NCBI RefSeq assembly: GCF_000973085.1
Contig: NZ_CP011280.1
Span: forward strand, 460,642 to 524,641
DNA: 64,000 nucleotides
Direction: 5' to 3'
Source: Sneathia vaginalis
GTDB lineage: Bacteria; Fusobacteriota; Fusobacteriia; Fusobacteriales; Leptotrichiaceae
Shown here: positions 1 through 9,384 of the stretch, piece after piece
How positions within the stretch are numbered: position 1 is the stretch's first letter
Layout: each line of letters opens with the position of its first letter
Notes under the pieces: generated by a model
What the model was told of the DNA's origin: nothing
Databases searched by the model: none
The model's input: only the letters and a program-made list of their open reading frames with translations
Translations under genes and position numbers: made by a program

Positions 1-1
1 A

Positions 2-1783
2 AGACACGCAGGTGTTATAACTGGTTTACCAGATGCATATGGAAGAGGAAGAATAATAGGTGACTACAGAAGAGTTGCTTTATATGGTGTTGACTACTTA
101 ATTGAAAAGAAACAAGAAGACTTCGATAAGATAGATGGAAATGACATGACAGCTGATATGGTTAGAGATAGAGAAGAAATATTTGACCAAATAGCTGCAT
201 TAAAAGCATTAAAGAGAATGGCTGAAGGATATGGATTCGATATTTCTAAACCAGCTACAACAGCTAAAGAAGCTATACAATGGTTATACTTTGGATATTT
301 AGGAGCTGCTAAAGACCAAAATGGTGCTGCCATGAGTATGGGAAGAACTTCTACATTCTTAGACATCTTTATTCAAAGAGACTTAGAAGAAGGAAGAATA
401 AATGAAAAACAAGCACAAGAATATATAGATCACTTCATCATGAAGTTAAGAATTATAAGATTCTTAAGAACACCTGAATATGATGCATTATTCAGTGGAG
501 ACCCAGTTTGGGTAACTGAATCAATCGGTGGTATAGGAAGAGATGGAAGATCATTAGTTACTAAGAACTCATTCAGAATTTTACATACATTATATAACTT
601 AGGACCAGCTCCAGAACCAAACTTAACAGTATTATGGTCAGAAAAATTACCTAAACCTTGGAAGAAATTCTGTGCTCAAGTTTCAATCGATACATCATCA
701 TTACAATATGAAAATGACGATTTAATGAGACCAGAATTTGGTACTGACTATGGTATCGCATGTTGTGTATCACCTATGACAATAGGTAAACAAATGCAAT
801 TCTTTGGTGCCAGAGTTAACTTACCAAAAGCATTATTATATGCTATAAACGGTGGTAAAGATGAAGTTAAAGGAACTCAAGTTACACCACTTGGAGAATT
901 TGAACCAATTAAAGGAGACTACTTAAACTTCGAAGAAGTTTGGGAAAAATATGATAAGATGCTAGACTGGTTAGCAACTACATATGTTAAAGCATTAAAC
1001 ATCATTCACTATATGCATGACAAATATTCATATGAAGCATTTGAAATGTCATTACATGATTCTAAGATAAAGAGAACAGAAGCATTTGGTATCGCAGGAT
1101 TATCAATTGTTGCTGACTCATTAGCTGCTATTAAACATGGTAAAGTTAGAATTATAAGAGATGAAAATGGTGTTGCAATAGACTATAAGAACGAAGGAGA
1201 AGACTACGTTCCATTCGGTAATAACAATGACGAAACTGACCAATTTGCAGTAGATATAGTTAAGATCTTCATGAACAAGATAAGAACACACAAGATGTAC
1301 AGAAACGCAATACCTACTCAATCAGTATTAACAATAACTTCAAATGTTGTATACGGTAAGAAGACAGGTAATACACCAGATGGTAGATTAGCTGGTAAAC
1401 CATTCGGACCAGGTGCAAACCCAATGCACGGAAGAGATACTAGTGGAGCAGTTGCATCATTAGCATCAGTTGCTAAGATACCGTTTGAAGATGCAAATGA
1501 TGGTATTTCATACACATTCGCAATTACACCAGGTACTTTAGGAAAAGATAGAGATGAAAAACAAGAAAATCTAGTAGGATTATTAGATGGATATATGCAT
1601 CAAACAGGACACCACTTAAATGTTAACGTATTTGGTAGAGAATTACTTGAAGATGCTATGGAACACCCAGAAAAATACCCACAATTAACTATAAGAGTTT
1701 CAGGATATGCTGTAAACTTTGTAAGATTGACAAGAGAACAACAATTAGATGTTATAAACAGAACAATATCTGACAAGATGTAG
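2..1783 (+). CDS. pflB: Formate C-acetyltransferase (pyruvate formate-lyase), 5' end cut off by window edge
   Basis: Converts pyruvate and CoA to acetyl-CoA and formate in the cytoplasm, the main anaerobic fate of pyruvate. The frame is open from base 2 and already encodes family sequence ([15 protein letters not shown]), so the gene starts before the window; about 593 C-terminal residues are present. The two catalytic cysteines sit in GIACCVSPM (near base 765) and the glycyl radical site in RVSGYAV (near base 1705), both intact. The activating enzyme pflA follows after a terminator-like hairpin. Identification is certain; only the N-terminus and promoter are missing. Confidence 0.97.
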   Translation, partial: RHAGVITGLPDAYGRGRIIGDYRRVALYGVDYLIEKKQEDFDKIDGNDMTADMVRDREEIFDQIAALKALKRMAEGYGFDISKPATTAKEAIQWLYFGYLGAAKDQNGAAMSMGRTSTFLDIFIQRDLEEGRINEKQAQEYIDHFIMKLRIIRFLRTPEYDALFSGDPVWVTESIGGIGRDGRSLVTKNSFRILHTLYNLGPAPEPNLTVLWSEKLPKPWKKFCAQVSIDTSSLQYENDDLMRPEFGTDYGIACCVSPMTIGKQMQFFGARVNLPKALLYAINGGKDEVKGTQVTPLGEFEPIKGDYLNFEEVWEKYDKMLDWLATTYVKALNIIHYMHDKYSYEAFEMSLHDSKIKRTEAFGIAGLSIVADSLAAIKHGKVRIIRDENGVAIDYKNEGEDYVPFGNNNDETDQFAVDIVKIFMNKIRTHKMYRNAIPTQSVLTITSNVVYGKKTGNTPDGRLAGKPFGPGANPMHGRDTSGAVASLASVAKIPFEDANDGISYTFAITPGTLGKDRDEKQENLVGLLDGYMHQTGHHLNVNVFGRELLEDAMEHPEKYPQLTIRVSGYAVNFVRLTREQQLDVINRTISDKM

Positions 1784-1798
1784 TTATATTATATATTT

Positions 1799-1826
1799 AG
1801 GTGCAAGATTTCTCTTGCACCTTTAT
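1799..1826 (+). terminator. Hairpin between pflB and pflA
   Basis: The arms GTGCAAG (1801-1807) and CTTGCAC (1814-1820), extended by G1800/C1821, are followed by CTTTATT. The U-tract is short, so this may be a leaky terminator that lowers pflA expression relative to pflB. Confidence 0.6.
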
Positions 1827-1845
1827 TATAAGGGGTGAATATTTT

Positions 1846-2580
1846 ATGAAGGGTTTTATACATTCGTTTGAAAGTTTTGGAACAAAGGATGGACCAGGAA
1901 TAAGATTTGTATTATTTATGCAAGGTTGCCCTTTAAGATGTTTATATTGTCATAATGTGGATACATGGAATATTAAAGATAGAAAAAAGATATTGGAACC
2001 AGAAGAAGTATTTCACGAAATTGAAAAAGTTCAGGGATTTATACGTACAGGTGGTGTAACAATATCAGGTGGAGAACCACTTGTTCAACCAGATTTCATA
2101 AAAGAAGTATTTAAATTATGTAAAGAACACGGTATTCATACAGCTTTAGATACATCTGGATATATTTTTACACAAAGAGCAAAAGAAGTATTAGAATACG
2201 TTGACTTAGTATTGCTTGATATCAAGCATATAAATCCTGATAAGTACAAGATATTAACATCTGTAAATTTAGCACCAACATTAAAGTTTGCAGAATATCT
2301 AAAGGAAATAAATAAGCCAGTTTGGTTGAGATATGTATTAGTGCCTGGATATACTGATGGCGAAGAAGATCTCCATAAATGGGGAGAATATTGCTCAAAA
2401 TTAACAAATGTACAAAGAGTAGATGTATTACCATTTCACCAAATGGGAGCACCCAAATGGGAAATGATGAAAAGGGTTTATGTCTTAAAAAATAATCCTA
2501 CACCAACTCCAGAACAAGTAAGAAAAGCTGAAGATATATTTAAATCTTATGGATTACCTGTAAGATTAACCAATAGATAA
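1846..2580 (+). CDS. pflA: Pyruvate formate-lyase activating enzyme (radical SAM)
   Basis: A radical SAM enzyme that installs the glycyl radical on PflB. The 244-residue length matches E. coli PflA closely. The iron-sulfur motif is C28-x3-C32-x2-C35 (GCPLRCLYC), and the GGE-type SAM-binding motif appears as SGGEPL. I place the start at ATG 1846, preceded by AAGGGGTG. The frame stays open back to a GTG at 1801, but that upstream stretch codes through the terminator hairpin and is unlikely to be translated. It lies just downstream of pflB, as in most anaerobes. Certain call. Confidence 0.96.
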   Translation: MKGFIHSFESFGTKDGPGIRFVLFMQGCPLRCLYCHNVDTWNIKDRKKILEPEEVFHEIEKVQGFIRTGGVTISGGEPLVQPDFIKEVFKLCKEHGIHTALDTSGYIFTQRAKEVLEYVDLVLLDIKHINPDKYKILTSVNLAPTLKFAEYLKEINKPVWLRYVLVPGYTDGEEDLHKWGEYCSKLTNVQRVDVLPFHQMGAPKWEMMKRVYVLKNNPTPTPEQVRKAEDIFKSYGLPVRLTNR

Positions 2581-2581
2581 A

Positions 2582-2609
2582 AAAATCGTCTTTTACGGGA
2601 CGATTTTTT
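2582..2609 (+). terminator. Rho-independent terminator after pflA
   Basis: The arms AAAATCGTC (2582-2590) and GACGATTTT (2599-2607) enclose an 8-base loop and run into a T-tract. Confidence 0.85.
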
Positions 2610-2620
2610 AAATAAAAGTG

Positions 2621-2650
2621 TTGAAAAATATGCGTATTTTGTGCTAAAAT
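2621..2650 (+). promoter_or_regulatory. Sigma70-type promoter of fba
   Basis: TTGAAA (2621-2626), an 18-base spacer and TAAAAT (2645-2650), lying directly after the pflA terminator and about 30 bases before the fba start. Confidence 0.65.
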
Positions 2651-2681
2651 TATATATATAGAATATAGGAGGATTTAAAAC

Positions 2682-3674
2682 ATGGAAATGAAGTATAACT
2701 ATAAAGATTTCGGTTTAGTTAATACTAGAGAAATGTTTGCTAAGGCAAATAAAGAAGGATATGCAGTTCCAGCTTTCAATTTCAATAACTTAGAACAATT
2801 ACAAGCTATAATTGAAGCATGTGTTGAAATGGGAGCACCAGTAATTCTTCAAGTTTCATCAAGTGCAAGAAATTATATCGGTAGAGACATGATTCCTTGG
2901 TTAGGTAGAGCAGCAGTTGAATACGTTAAGGCAGCAGGTTCAGATATACCAGTTGCATTACACCTTGATCATGGTCCAAGCTACGAAATAGCTGAAGACT
3001 GTATTTTAAATGGTTTCTCATCAGTTATGATAGATGCATCTAAATATGATTATGATGAAAATGTAGCAATTTCAAAGAAAGTTGCTGACTTTGCACATAA
3101 ATATGATGTAACAGTTGAAGCTGAATTAGGAGTTTTAGCTGGTATAGAAGACGAAGTACACGCTGAAGAACATATCTTTACTCGTCCAGAAGAAGTAGAA
3201 GATTTCGTATCTAAGACAGGTGTAGATTCATTAGCTATCGCTATAGGAACATCACATGGTGCATACAAGTTCAAACCAGGTGACAATCCACATATAAGAT
3301 TAGATATCTTAAAAGAAATTGAAAAGAGAATACCAGGATTCCCTATCGTATTACACGGTTCATCATCAGTACCTCAACAATATGTTAGAATCATAAATGA
3401 AAACGGTGGTAAGATCGAAGATGCTTTAGGAATACCAGATGAACAATTACATATGGCATCTAAATCTGCAGTTGCTAAGATAAACGTAGATACAGACGGA
3501 AGATTAGCATTCACAGCAGGAGTTAGAAAAGCATTTGCTGACGATCCAACAGTATTTGACCCAAGAAAATACTTAGCTAAGGGTAGAGAATTCATGAAGA
3601 AATACTATAAAGAAAAGATAGTAGATGTTTATGGAGCTGAAGGAGCTTACAAAAAAGGTAAAGAAAGAAAGTAA
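2682..3674 (+). CDS. fba: Class II fructose-1,6-bisphosphate aldolase
   Basis: A zinc-dependent glycolytic aldolase that cleaves fructose-1,6-bisphosphate to DHAP and glyceraldehyde-3-phosphate. The 330-residue protein carries the zinc-site and substrate motifs of the class: ALHLDHGPS, EAELGVLAGIEDEV, IGTSHGAYKF and VLHGSSSVP. ATG 2682 follows TAGGAGG at a normal distance; the internal ATG two codons on is less well placed. It is a single-gene unit with its own promoter and terminator. Base composition and codon use match pflB, consistent with high expression. Tagatose-bisphosphate aldolase is the main alternative in this superfamily, but location and length favour Fba. Confidence 0.93.
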   Translation: MEMKYNYKDFGLVNTREMFAKANKEGYAVPAFNFNNLEQLQAIIEACVEMGAPVILQVSSSARNYIGRDMIPWLGRAAVEYVKAAGSDIPVALHLDHGPSYEIAEDCILNGFSSVMIDASKYDYDENVAISKKVADFAHKYDVTVEAELGVLAGIEDEVHAEEHIFTRPEEVEDFVSKTGVDSLAIAIGTSHGAYKFKPGDNPHIRLDILKEIEKRIPGFPIVLHGSSSVPQQYVRIINENGGKIEDALGIPDEQLHMASKSAVAKINVDTDGRLAFTAGVRKAFADDPTVFDPRKYLAKGREFMKKYYKEKIVDVYGAEGAYKKGKERK

Positions 3675-3685
3675 GATAAATAATT

Positions 3686-3707
3686 GAGTCGCTTATGCGA
3701 CTCTTTT
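3686..3707 (+). terminator. Rho-independent terminator after fba
   Basis: The arms GAGTCGC and GCGACTC around the tetraloop TTAT are followed by TTTT. Confidence 0.85.
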
Positions 3708-3723
3708 AGTATAAGGAATAATA

Positions 3724-4185
3724 ATGTTAAAATATATATGTGTATTTTTAATATCAATGGTTCCATTGATAGAGTTAAGAGGTGCTGTTATTTACGGTGT
3801 AGCACTTAAATTAGATATAATGAAAATAATGATAATTTCCGTTATAGGTAATATGCTAGTTGTACCAATAATATTCTTGTTTGCAAGAAGAGTCTTAGAA
3901 TGGGGTAAAGAATTTAAATATACTAGTAAGGTATTTAAGTATTTTTTAGAAAAAGGGCATAATGCAGGTAAAAAGTTAGAATCTAGTTCAAAATACGGTG
4001 TTTATGTTGCCCTATTTTTATTTGTTGGAATACCATTACCAGGTACTGGAGCATGGACAGGTACTTTAGCCGCAAGCTTATTAGATCTTGATTTTAAAAA
4101 GACAGTAATCTCAGTTCTATTTGGGGTAGTATTAGCTTTTTTAATAATGAGCTGTGTTAGCATAGGATTTAGAAGTTTAATATGA
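3724..4185 (+). CDS. Small integral membrane protein of the COG2426/Sm_multidrug_ex family
   Basis: A 153-residue membrane protein. Typical family landmarks are visible: VPLIELRGAVIYG near the N-terminus and GIPLPGTGAWTGTLAASLLDLD near residue 100, with about four hydrophobic segments. The family is annotated as putative small multidrug export protein (PF06695), but I know of no solid transport evidence, so substrate and direction are unknown. The start ATG 3724 has a short AAGGA site. It follows the fba terminator closely and has the transglutaminase-like gene 18 bases downstream, so these two and the ClC gene may be cotranscribed. Confidence 0.75.
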   Translation: MLKYICVFLISMVPLIELRGAVIYGVALKLDIMKIMIISVIGNMLVVPIIFLFARRVLEWGKEFKYTSKVFKYFLEKGHNAGKKLESSSKYGVYVALFLFVGIPLPGTGAWTGTLAASLLDLDFKKTVISVLFGVVLAFLIMSCVSIGFRSLI

Positions 4186-4203
4186 GAAGTTGGTGTAAAA
4201 AGA

Positions 4204-5151
4204 GTGAAGAAACTATTAATTATATATTTTTTGTCTATTAATATATTTTCAAATACATTGAATTTAAAAGAGAAAATAAGGCAAAGTTTTTTGAATTTTG
4301 ATACTGATATACAGTTTGTATTTACTGAGAATATATCACCTAATGAGATAGATTCAGATGTAGAACAAGTGATGAAAGAGGATGATATAAAGAATCTTTT
4401 AGTTAGTACTAGTATAGAAGTAAAGGAAAATAAAGAGAATATACGTGCTAATATACATGTTAAATATTCAGTAAAAAAAGAAGACTACATATTAGCAGAA
4501 AAGAAAATAGATGAGTGGGCTAAGAAGAATATCAAAAAAAATATGAGTGATTACGATAAAGCCAAGACAATACATGACTATATTATACAAAATATTACAT
4601 ATAGTAGTACTGGTAAATATGATACTAGAACGTATATAAGTGGTATTTTAGATAAAAAAGCTGCTTGTGAAGGATATGCAAATTTATTCTATAAATTAGC
4701 AAAAAAATCAAAGTTAGAAGTTAATATATTAGCAGGAATGTCTAGAGGACTAAGACATGCATGGAATCAAGTAAAAATTAATGGAAAATGGTATAATGTG
4801 GATGTAACATTTGATGATCCATTAGGAGATAGAGGTAATAATTATTCATATTTTTTAAGAAGCAATAAGTACTTTTCTAAAAATCATGAATTAACAGATA
4901 AAAGATTAAAACCTGCACCATCAGATTATGATAGAAAGAAGATAATAGGTAATTATATAGAAAATGAAAAAGACCTTATTAAATATATAAATAAAAATAT
5001 TCGTAAAGGTGTAATAAAGATAAATTATGGTGGTACTTTTGACTTAAAGAAATTAAGAGATATTATAAGTCAAGGATATACAGTTAGAAAAGTGATTTTT
5101 GATGATTATGAATACATTGAAATAAATTTAAGAGGAGATGTTTCTAAGTGA
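4204..5151 (+). CDS. Secreted transglutaminase-fold protein
   Basis: A 315-residue protein with an N-terminal signal-like segment (MKKLLIIYFLSINIFSNT) and a transglutaminase-like core. A complete catalytic triad can be placed: C155 in KAACEGYA, H185 in LRHAWN and D200 in NVDVTFDDP. The upstream region (about 30-110) resembles the N-terminal domain of secreted transglutaminase-like proteins; the C-terminal 80 residues are of unknown fold. The predicted location is periplasmic or surface; peptidase or crosslinking activity is possible, but the substrate is unknown. The start is GTG 4204 with a weak ribosome site. Its stop overlaps the start of the ClC gene by 4 bases, implying translational coupling. 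Confidence 0.75.
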   Translation: MKKLLIIYFLSINIFSNTLNLKEKIRQSFLNFDTDIQFVFTENISPNEIDSDVEQVMKEDDIKNLLVSTSIEVKENKENIRANIHVKYSVKKEDYILAEKKIDEWAKKNIKKNMSDYDKAKTIHDYIIQNITYSSTGKYDTRTYISGILDKKAACEGYANLFYKLAKKSKLEVNILAGMSRGLRHAWNQVKINGKWYNVDVTFDDPLGDRGNNYSYFLRSNKYFSKNHELTDKRLKPAPSDYDRKKIIGNYIENEKDLIKYINKNIRKGVIKINYGGTFDLKKLRDIISQGYTVRKVIFDDYEYIEINLRGDVSK

Positions 5152-6437
5152 AGAATAAGCGAAAATGGATACAAATTAGTATGAGATCTCTTTTATTTTT
5201 TGTTATAACAGGTATAATATGCGGTTTTGTAATAACAATGTATAAATTGGGTATAAATCATTTTGCAAAATTTATGCTATCCTACTTAAAGGTATGTAAC
5301 AAGACAATATATGGTAAGATATGTTTTGTTTTAACCTTTATTGTATTAGGTACAGTAATATATTTTATGAATAATTTAGATTCAATGATAAAGGGTTCTG
5401 GAATACCAGTAGTATATGGTATTATAGACGCTAAATTTAAAGTTAATTGGAAAAAGACTTTGGTGTATAAATTTGTATCAAGCGTATTAACAGTTGGATC
5501 AGGTATGACATTAGGAAGAGAAGGTCCATCTGTTCAAATAGGAGGGCTTGTAGGAGAAGCTGTACATAAGCTTTCAAAAGAAAGTGAAGAAGATGAAAGA
5601 TATTATGTAGGTGCATCAGCAGGTGCAGGGCTTGCAGTTGCATTTAATGCACCAATAACAGGGGTTCTTTTTTCAGTGGAAGAAATATTTAAAAAGACTA
5701 ATAGAAAGGTGTTTTTAAGTGCATCTGTAATAGTATTTTGTGCAGTAATAACATCAAATCTATTGTTAGGTAATCACCCTACATTAGTAGATATGCCAAA
5801 AATTGCAGCATTAAATATGCATACATACATTTATGTTGCACTAATAGGGATATTATCTGGTATTTCAGGTGTGTTGTTTAATTATATAATAATAGACAGA
5901 AAAGATGTATTCAATAAAGTATTACCTTTGAATAAATATTTTAAGTTTTTAGTTCCCTTTGTTGTAACTGCAATAATATTATTAATTGATGGTACAACAT
6001 TTGGAGCAGGTGAACATTTTTTATCTATGAATATGTATGGTAGTTACTCTATACAAAAAATAGTAGTGTTGTACCTATTAAAAATATTCTTACTTTATTT
6101 ATCATTTGCAGTAGGAGTTCCTGGAGGAAGCTTAGTTCCTTTATTGGTAATAGGAGCATTACTAGGTAATTTTTATGCAAGTATTTTATGTACTTTAGGT
6201 ATAATACCACCTAGTATGGTAATAGTATTTGTAATGCTTGCAATGTGTGGACATTTTTCTTCAATAGTAAGAGCACCAATTGCTGGAATAATACTAATAC
6301 TTGAAATGACTGGTGGTTCATTTGAATATCTATTAAGTCTTGCAATAGTTAGTTTACTAGCATATACAATAGCAGAAGCTTTAGGTAAGAAGCCATTCTA
6401 TGAAGACTTATACGAAAGAATGCTAGGAAATAGGTAA
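5148..6437 (+). CDS. ClC-family chloride/proton exchanger
   Basis: A 429-residue inner-membrane protein with about ten or more hydrophobic segments. Selectivity-filter motifs of the ClC family are present: GSGIP, GREGPSVQ and GGSLVP. The external gating glutamate is E125 in GREGP, and an acidic pair equivalent to the internal proton glutamate is present in FSVEEIF. By family knowledge that favours a H+/Cl- antiporter over a channel. There are no C-terminal CBS domains, as usual for short bacterial forms. The GTG start overlaps the upstream stop. A likely role is acid tolerance or charge balance; this is inferred. Confidence 0.9.
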   Translation: MKNKRKWIQISMRSLLFFVITGIICGFVITMYKLGINHFAKFMLSYLKVCNKTIYGKICFVLTFIVLGTVIYFMNNLDSMIKGSGIPVVYGIIDAKFKVNWKKTLVYKFVSSVLTVGSGMTLGREGPSVQIGGLVGEAVHKLSKESEEDERYYVGASAGAGLAVAFNAPITGVLFSVEEIFKKTNRKVFLSASVIVFCAVITSNLLLGNHPTLVDMPKIAALNMHTYIYVALIGILSGISGVLFNYIIIDRKDVFNKVLPLNKYFKFLVPFVVTAIILLIDGTTFGAGEHFLSMNMYGSYSIQKIVVLYLLKIFLLYLSFAVGVPGGSLVPLLVIGALLGNFYASILCTLGIIPPSMVIVFVMLAMCGHFSSIVRAPIAGIILILEMTGGSFEYLLSLAIVSLLAYTIAEALGKKPFYEDLYERMLGNR

Positions 6438-6446
6438 ATAATTTGG

Positions 6447-6470
6447 GCATGCAATGGCATGCTTTTTTTT
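6447..6470 (+). terminator. Rho-independent terminator after the ClC gene
   Basis: A GCATGC / GCATGC stem with loop AATG followed by eight T. Confidence 0.85.
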
Positions 6471-6533
6471 GTACAAATTATTTCCAAAAAAACAGTAAAA
6501 AAACTTTCATAAAAAAGTGATAAGGTTTATATA

Positions 6534-6561
6534 TTGAAACTTAGTTGTTAATGAATATAAT
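6534..6561 (+). promoter_or_regulatory. Promoter of the PTS/aldolase/DhaKL operon
   Basis: TTGAAA (6534-6539), a 16-base spacer and TATAAT (6556-6561), 21 bases before the regulator gene start. It appears to be the only promoter before the terminator at 12969-13000. Confidence 0.65.
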
Positions 6562-6582
6562 AGTATAAAAGAAGGTGAGAAA

Positions 6583-8610
6583 ATGATTTTAAATGAGCGT
6601 GAAATAAAGATATTAGAAAAATTCTATAACAAATCAGAACTTAGCATATATGAGTTAGCAAAAGAATTTAATGTATCAGAAAGAATGATACGTTATAACA
6701 TAGATAGAATAAATGATGTATTGAGCTTTATTAGGATATCACCTATAAAAAAATCTTCTAAAGGTACAATAATTTTAAATATAGAGGGTAAAGAAAACAA
6801 GATATTGGAGATAATAAAAAAATTAGAACCTTTGGATAAAAATAAAAAAATAACAATTATACAGTGGTTAATCTTATTCTCAAAAGAAAAAATAACAATA
6901 ACTTATTTAACAAAATATTTTGATTTATCAAGGGGTACAATAATAAATTACCTGAATGAATTAAAGAAAAGATTAGAAGTAAAGGGAATAAAAATTGAAA
7001 ATGATAATGGTCTTTATTTAAAAGGGGATAGAGAAAATTTAGAAAATTATAGATTCAATATATTGTTTGATGATATAAAGTACATTTATAAAGAAGATGA
7101 TAATGAGATTTCTGTAAAGTTAAATGAAATAATATTTCAAAACATAGACAAAAATACATTTAAGTCCATTAAACAATTTATAGATGAGATAATAAGTGAT
7201 TTTAAATTAAGTGTTAATGATATAAATTACAGAATTTTATTTACTCGTTTTCTAATTATATTTATCGAAAAATCTAAAAGTACAAAAGAGTATGTGATAA
7301 AAGAGTCTGATAAAAAATATGTTTTGAATAAACTAAGATTATTAAATTTAACTAGTAAAGTAACAAAACAAATGCTAGAGCAAATTATAGATCTTGTAGC
7401 ATGGATAAAACAAAGTGATAATTATCAGGAAAAAGATGTGAATATAGGTGTAGTTGTTAAAAATATAATTAGTCAGGTAGAAGCTAAGATAAATAAGAAT
7501 ATAACAAAAGATAAATTATTATTTGAATTTTTATTACAACATGTAAATGCATTAATTAACAGAATAGATAACGGATATATGCTTGATGTACAAACGTTAG
7601 ATGAAAGCTATAAAAAGAAAGATGCTTTCTTCTATATTATAAAAGACTCTATGGGGTTATTAAATAATGTATTAAATAAAAAAATTGATGATGATGAAAT
7701 ACACTTATTAAAGATACATTTTTTAGCATCAATAGAACGTATAAATAGATTAGAATTAAAACCTGTAGAAGTTGCGGTTATAACATCATTTGGAAGTGGT
7801 AGTAATAAAATATTAGTAGATAATATACAAAATAGATTTTATATAAAAGTATCATATGTAGGATCTATATATAACTTTAATAAGGCTTTAAAAAATAATT
7901 TAAATATTAAATATATATTGACTACAGTAAAATTAGATGAAAAAGAATATGAAGATAAAATTATTGTTAATATAAGCCCAGTTATAACTGAAAAAGAAAG
8001 GCAAACATTACTTAAATTAGGTTTTAAGAGCAATATTAATAAAATACTTCTATCAAACATAGTAGATATAGTAAGAAGAAGTTCAGAGAAATTAGATTAT
8101 GAAAAATTTATATCCGAGTTATTAAATAATTTTGGCGACAAGATAGTTAATGATATAGAAATATTAGACGAGTATGAAAATATTTTAAAAGAAGAAAATA
8201 TCATATTTAACTATGATGCAAAAGATATTTATGATGCCTTAGAAAAAGGATGCAGCTTATTAGAAGGAGAATTTACAGATAAGAGTTATACAAAAGATAT
8301 ATTAAGTATATATGAAAAAAATAATTCACATATCATTCGATATAATGGCTTGATATTACCACATACAAAGAATAATAATAATGTTCATAAGACGGGAGTT
8401 TCAATAATAAGTTTAAAAGAACCTGTTAATATAAAAGAAACGGGTGAAATGATAGATACAGTAGTAAGTTTTTCTATAAAAGATGAAAAGAAATCATTGG
8501 ACATTATTAGTAATTTAATAAATATGGTATTTAAGAGTGAATTTAAAGAAATACTTAATGAGAAAAATAAATATAAAATAGTAGAATATTTAAAAAATTA
8601 TAAACTATAG
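6583..8610 (+). CDS. PRD-containing transcriptional regulator (BglG/MtlR-type) with EIIB-like and EIIA domains
   Basis: A 675-residue regulator whose activity should be set by PTS phosphorylation. Apparent order: N-terminal HTH (ELSIYELAKEFNVSERMIRYNID, about 15-40) and a second HTH (TYLTKYFDLSRGTIINYLNEL), two PRD domains (about 180-400), an EIIB-Gat-like domain (about 405-490) where the phospho-cysteine is replaced (ITSFGSGS), and a C-terminal EIIA domain with GLILPHTK carrying a candidate histidine. This is the MtlR-type activator architecture, DNA-binding rather than RNA-binding. As first gene of the operon it very probably controls it and perhaps itself. The inducing sugar is unknown. 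Confidence 0.87.
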   Translation: MILNEREIKILEKFYNKSELSIYELAKEFNVSERMIRYNIDRINDVLSFIRISPIKKSSKGTIILNIEGKENKILEIIKKLEPLDKNKKITIIQWLILFSKEKITITYLTKYFDLSRGTIINYLNELKKRLEVKGIKIENDNGLYLKGDRENLENYRFNILFDDIKYIYKEDDNEISVKLNEIIFQNIDKNTFKSIKQFIDEIISDFKLSVNDINYRILFTRFLIIFIEKSKSTKEYVIKESDKKYVLNKLRLLNLTSKVTKQMLEQIIDLVAWIKQSDNYQEKDVNIGVVVKNIISQVEAKINKNITKDKLLFEFLLQHVNALINRIDNGYMLDVQTLDESYKKKDAFFYIIKDSMGLLNNVLNKKIDDDEIHLLKIHFLASIERINRLELKPVEVAVITSFGSGSNKILVDNIQNRFYIKVSYVGSIYNFNKALKNNLNIKYILTTVKLDEKEYEDKIIVNISPVITEKERQTLLKLGFKSNINKILLSNIVDIVRRSSEKLDYEKFISELLNNFGDKIVNDIEILDEYENILKEENIIFNYDAKDIYDALEKGCSLLEGEFTDKSYTKDILSIYEKNNSHIIRYNGLILPHTKNNNNVHKTGVSIISLKEPVNIKETGEMIDTVVSFSIKDEKKSLDIISNLINMVFKSEFKEILNEKNKYKIVEYLKNYKL

Positions 8611-8624
8611 AACAGGAGATTGGT

Positions 8625-9080
8625 ATGTTATTTAATAAAGAAGATATATATTTTAATGTAGAAGCAGAAAATAGAGAAGACCTAATTAGAAAAATGTCCA
8701 AAATTTTTAAAGAACAAGGATATATTAAAGATGGTTATGAAGAATCATTAATTGAGAGAGAAAAAAATTATCCAACAGGATTAAATTTTGAAAAGTACTT
8801 CGTTGCAATACCTCATACAACATATTCATTAATAAATAGTCAAAGAATAGTGTTTGTTAGGTTAAAAAATGAAGTTGAGTTTGGAGAAATGGGTACAAAT
8901 GAAAAACAATTAAAAGTTAAAGTAGTCCTATTCCTATTAATCAAAAAAGGTGAAGAACAAGTAACCGTCTTATTAAACTTAATGAAAATTTTAGGCGATG
9001 AAGATTGCTATAATACACTAGAAAAAAGTGAAGATAAAGAAGAAGTATATAACATATTAGTAAATAAATATGGAAAATAA
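8625..9080 (+). CDS. PTS EIIA component, galactitol/fructose type
   Basis: A 151-residue soluble phosphotransfer protein. The phosphorylated histidine is H64 in FVAIPHTTY, typical of the PTS EIIA type 2 family. It passes phosphate from HPr to the adjacent EIIB. It starts at ATG 8625 with AGGAGA, 14 bases after the regulator, and is followed 12 bases later by EIIB. The order EIIA-EIIB-EIIC as separate genes is that of the Gat family; the name gatA would describe the family, not a proven substrate. Confidence 0.88.
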   Translation: MLFNKEDIYFNVEAENREDLIRKMSKIFKEQGYIKDGYEESLIEREKNYPTGLNFEKYFVAIPHTTYSLINSQRIVFVRLKNEVEFGEMGTNEKQLKVKVVLFLLIKKGEEQVTVLLNLMKILGDEDCYNTLEKSEDKEEVYNILVNKYGK

Positions 9081-9092
9081 TAGGAGGTATAT

Positions 9093-9371
9093 ATGAAAAG
9101 AATAGTAGTAGCATGCGGTTCAGGAATAGCAACATCACAAACAGTTGCATCAAAGATTAATTCAATGTTAGAAGATGATGGGATTAGTGCAACAGTAGAA
9201 TCTGTTGATATAAAGGCATTAGAAAATATTATATCACAAGTTGATATTTATGTAACAATAGTTCCAGGATCAGAAACATATGGTAAGCCAACAATAAATG
9301 GTATTAAATTTTTAACAGGTCTAGGTATGGAAGAAGAATACGAAAAATTAAAAGAATTAATTGCAAAGTAG
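9093..9371 (+). CDS. PTS EIIB component, galactitol type
   Basis: A 92-residue EIIB protein starting MKRIVVACGSGIATSQ; the phospho-acceptor is C8 in the P-loop-like ACGSG motif. It transfers phosphate to the sugar bound by EIIC. There is a strong ribosome site AGGAGG just upstream. The length is normal for GatB (about 94). It is soluble and cytoplasmic, working with the flanking EIIA and EIIC. Confidence 0.9.
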   Translation: MKRIVVACGSGIATSQTVASKINSMLEDDGISATVESVDIKALENIISQVDIYVTIVPGSETYGKPTINGIKFLTGLGMEEEYEKLKELIAK

Positions 9372-9384
9372 AAGAGGAGTATTT

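Noticed and set aside
1801-1845. Upstream extension of pflA beginning at GTG 1801
   Set aside because: It translates through the pflB/pflA hairpin and has no ribosome site; ATG 1846 has AAGGGGTG and gives the normal N-terminus.
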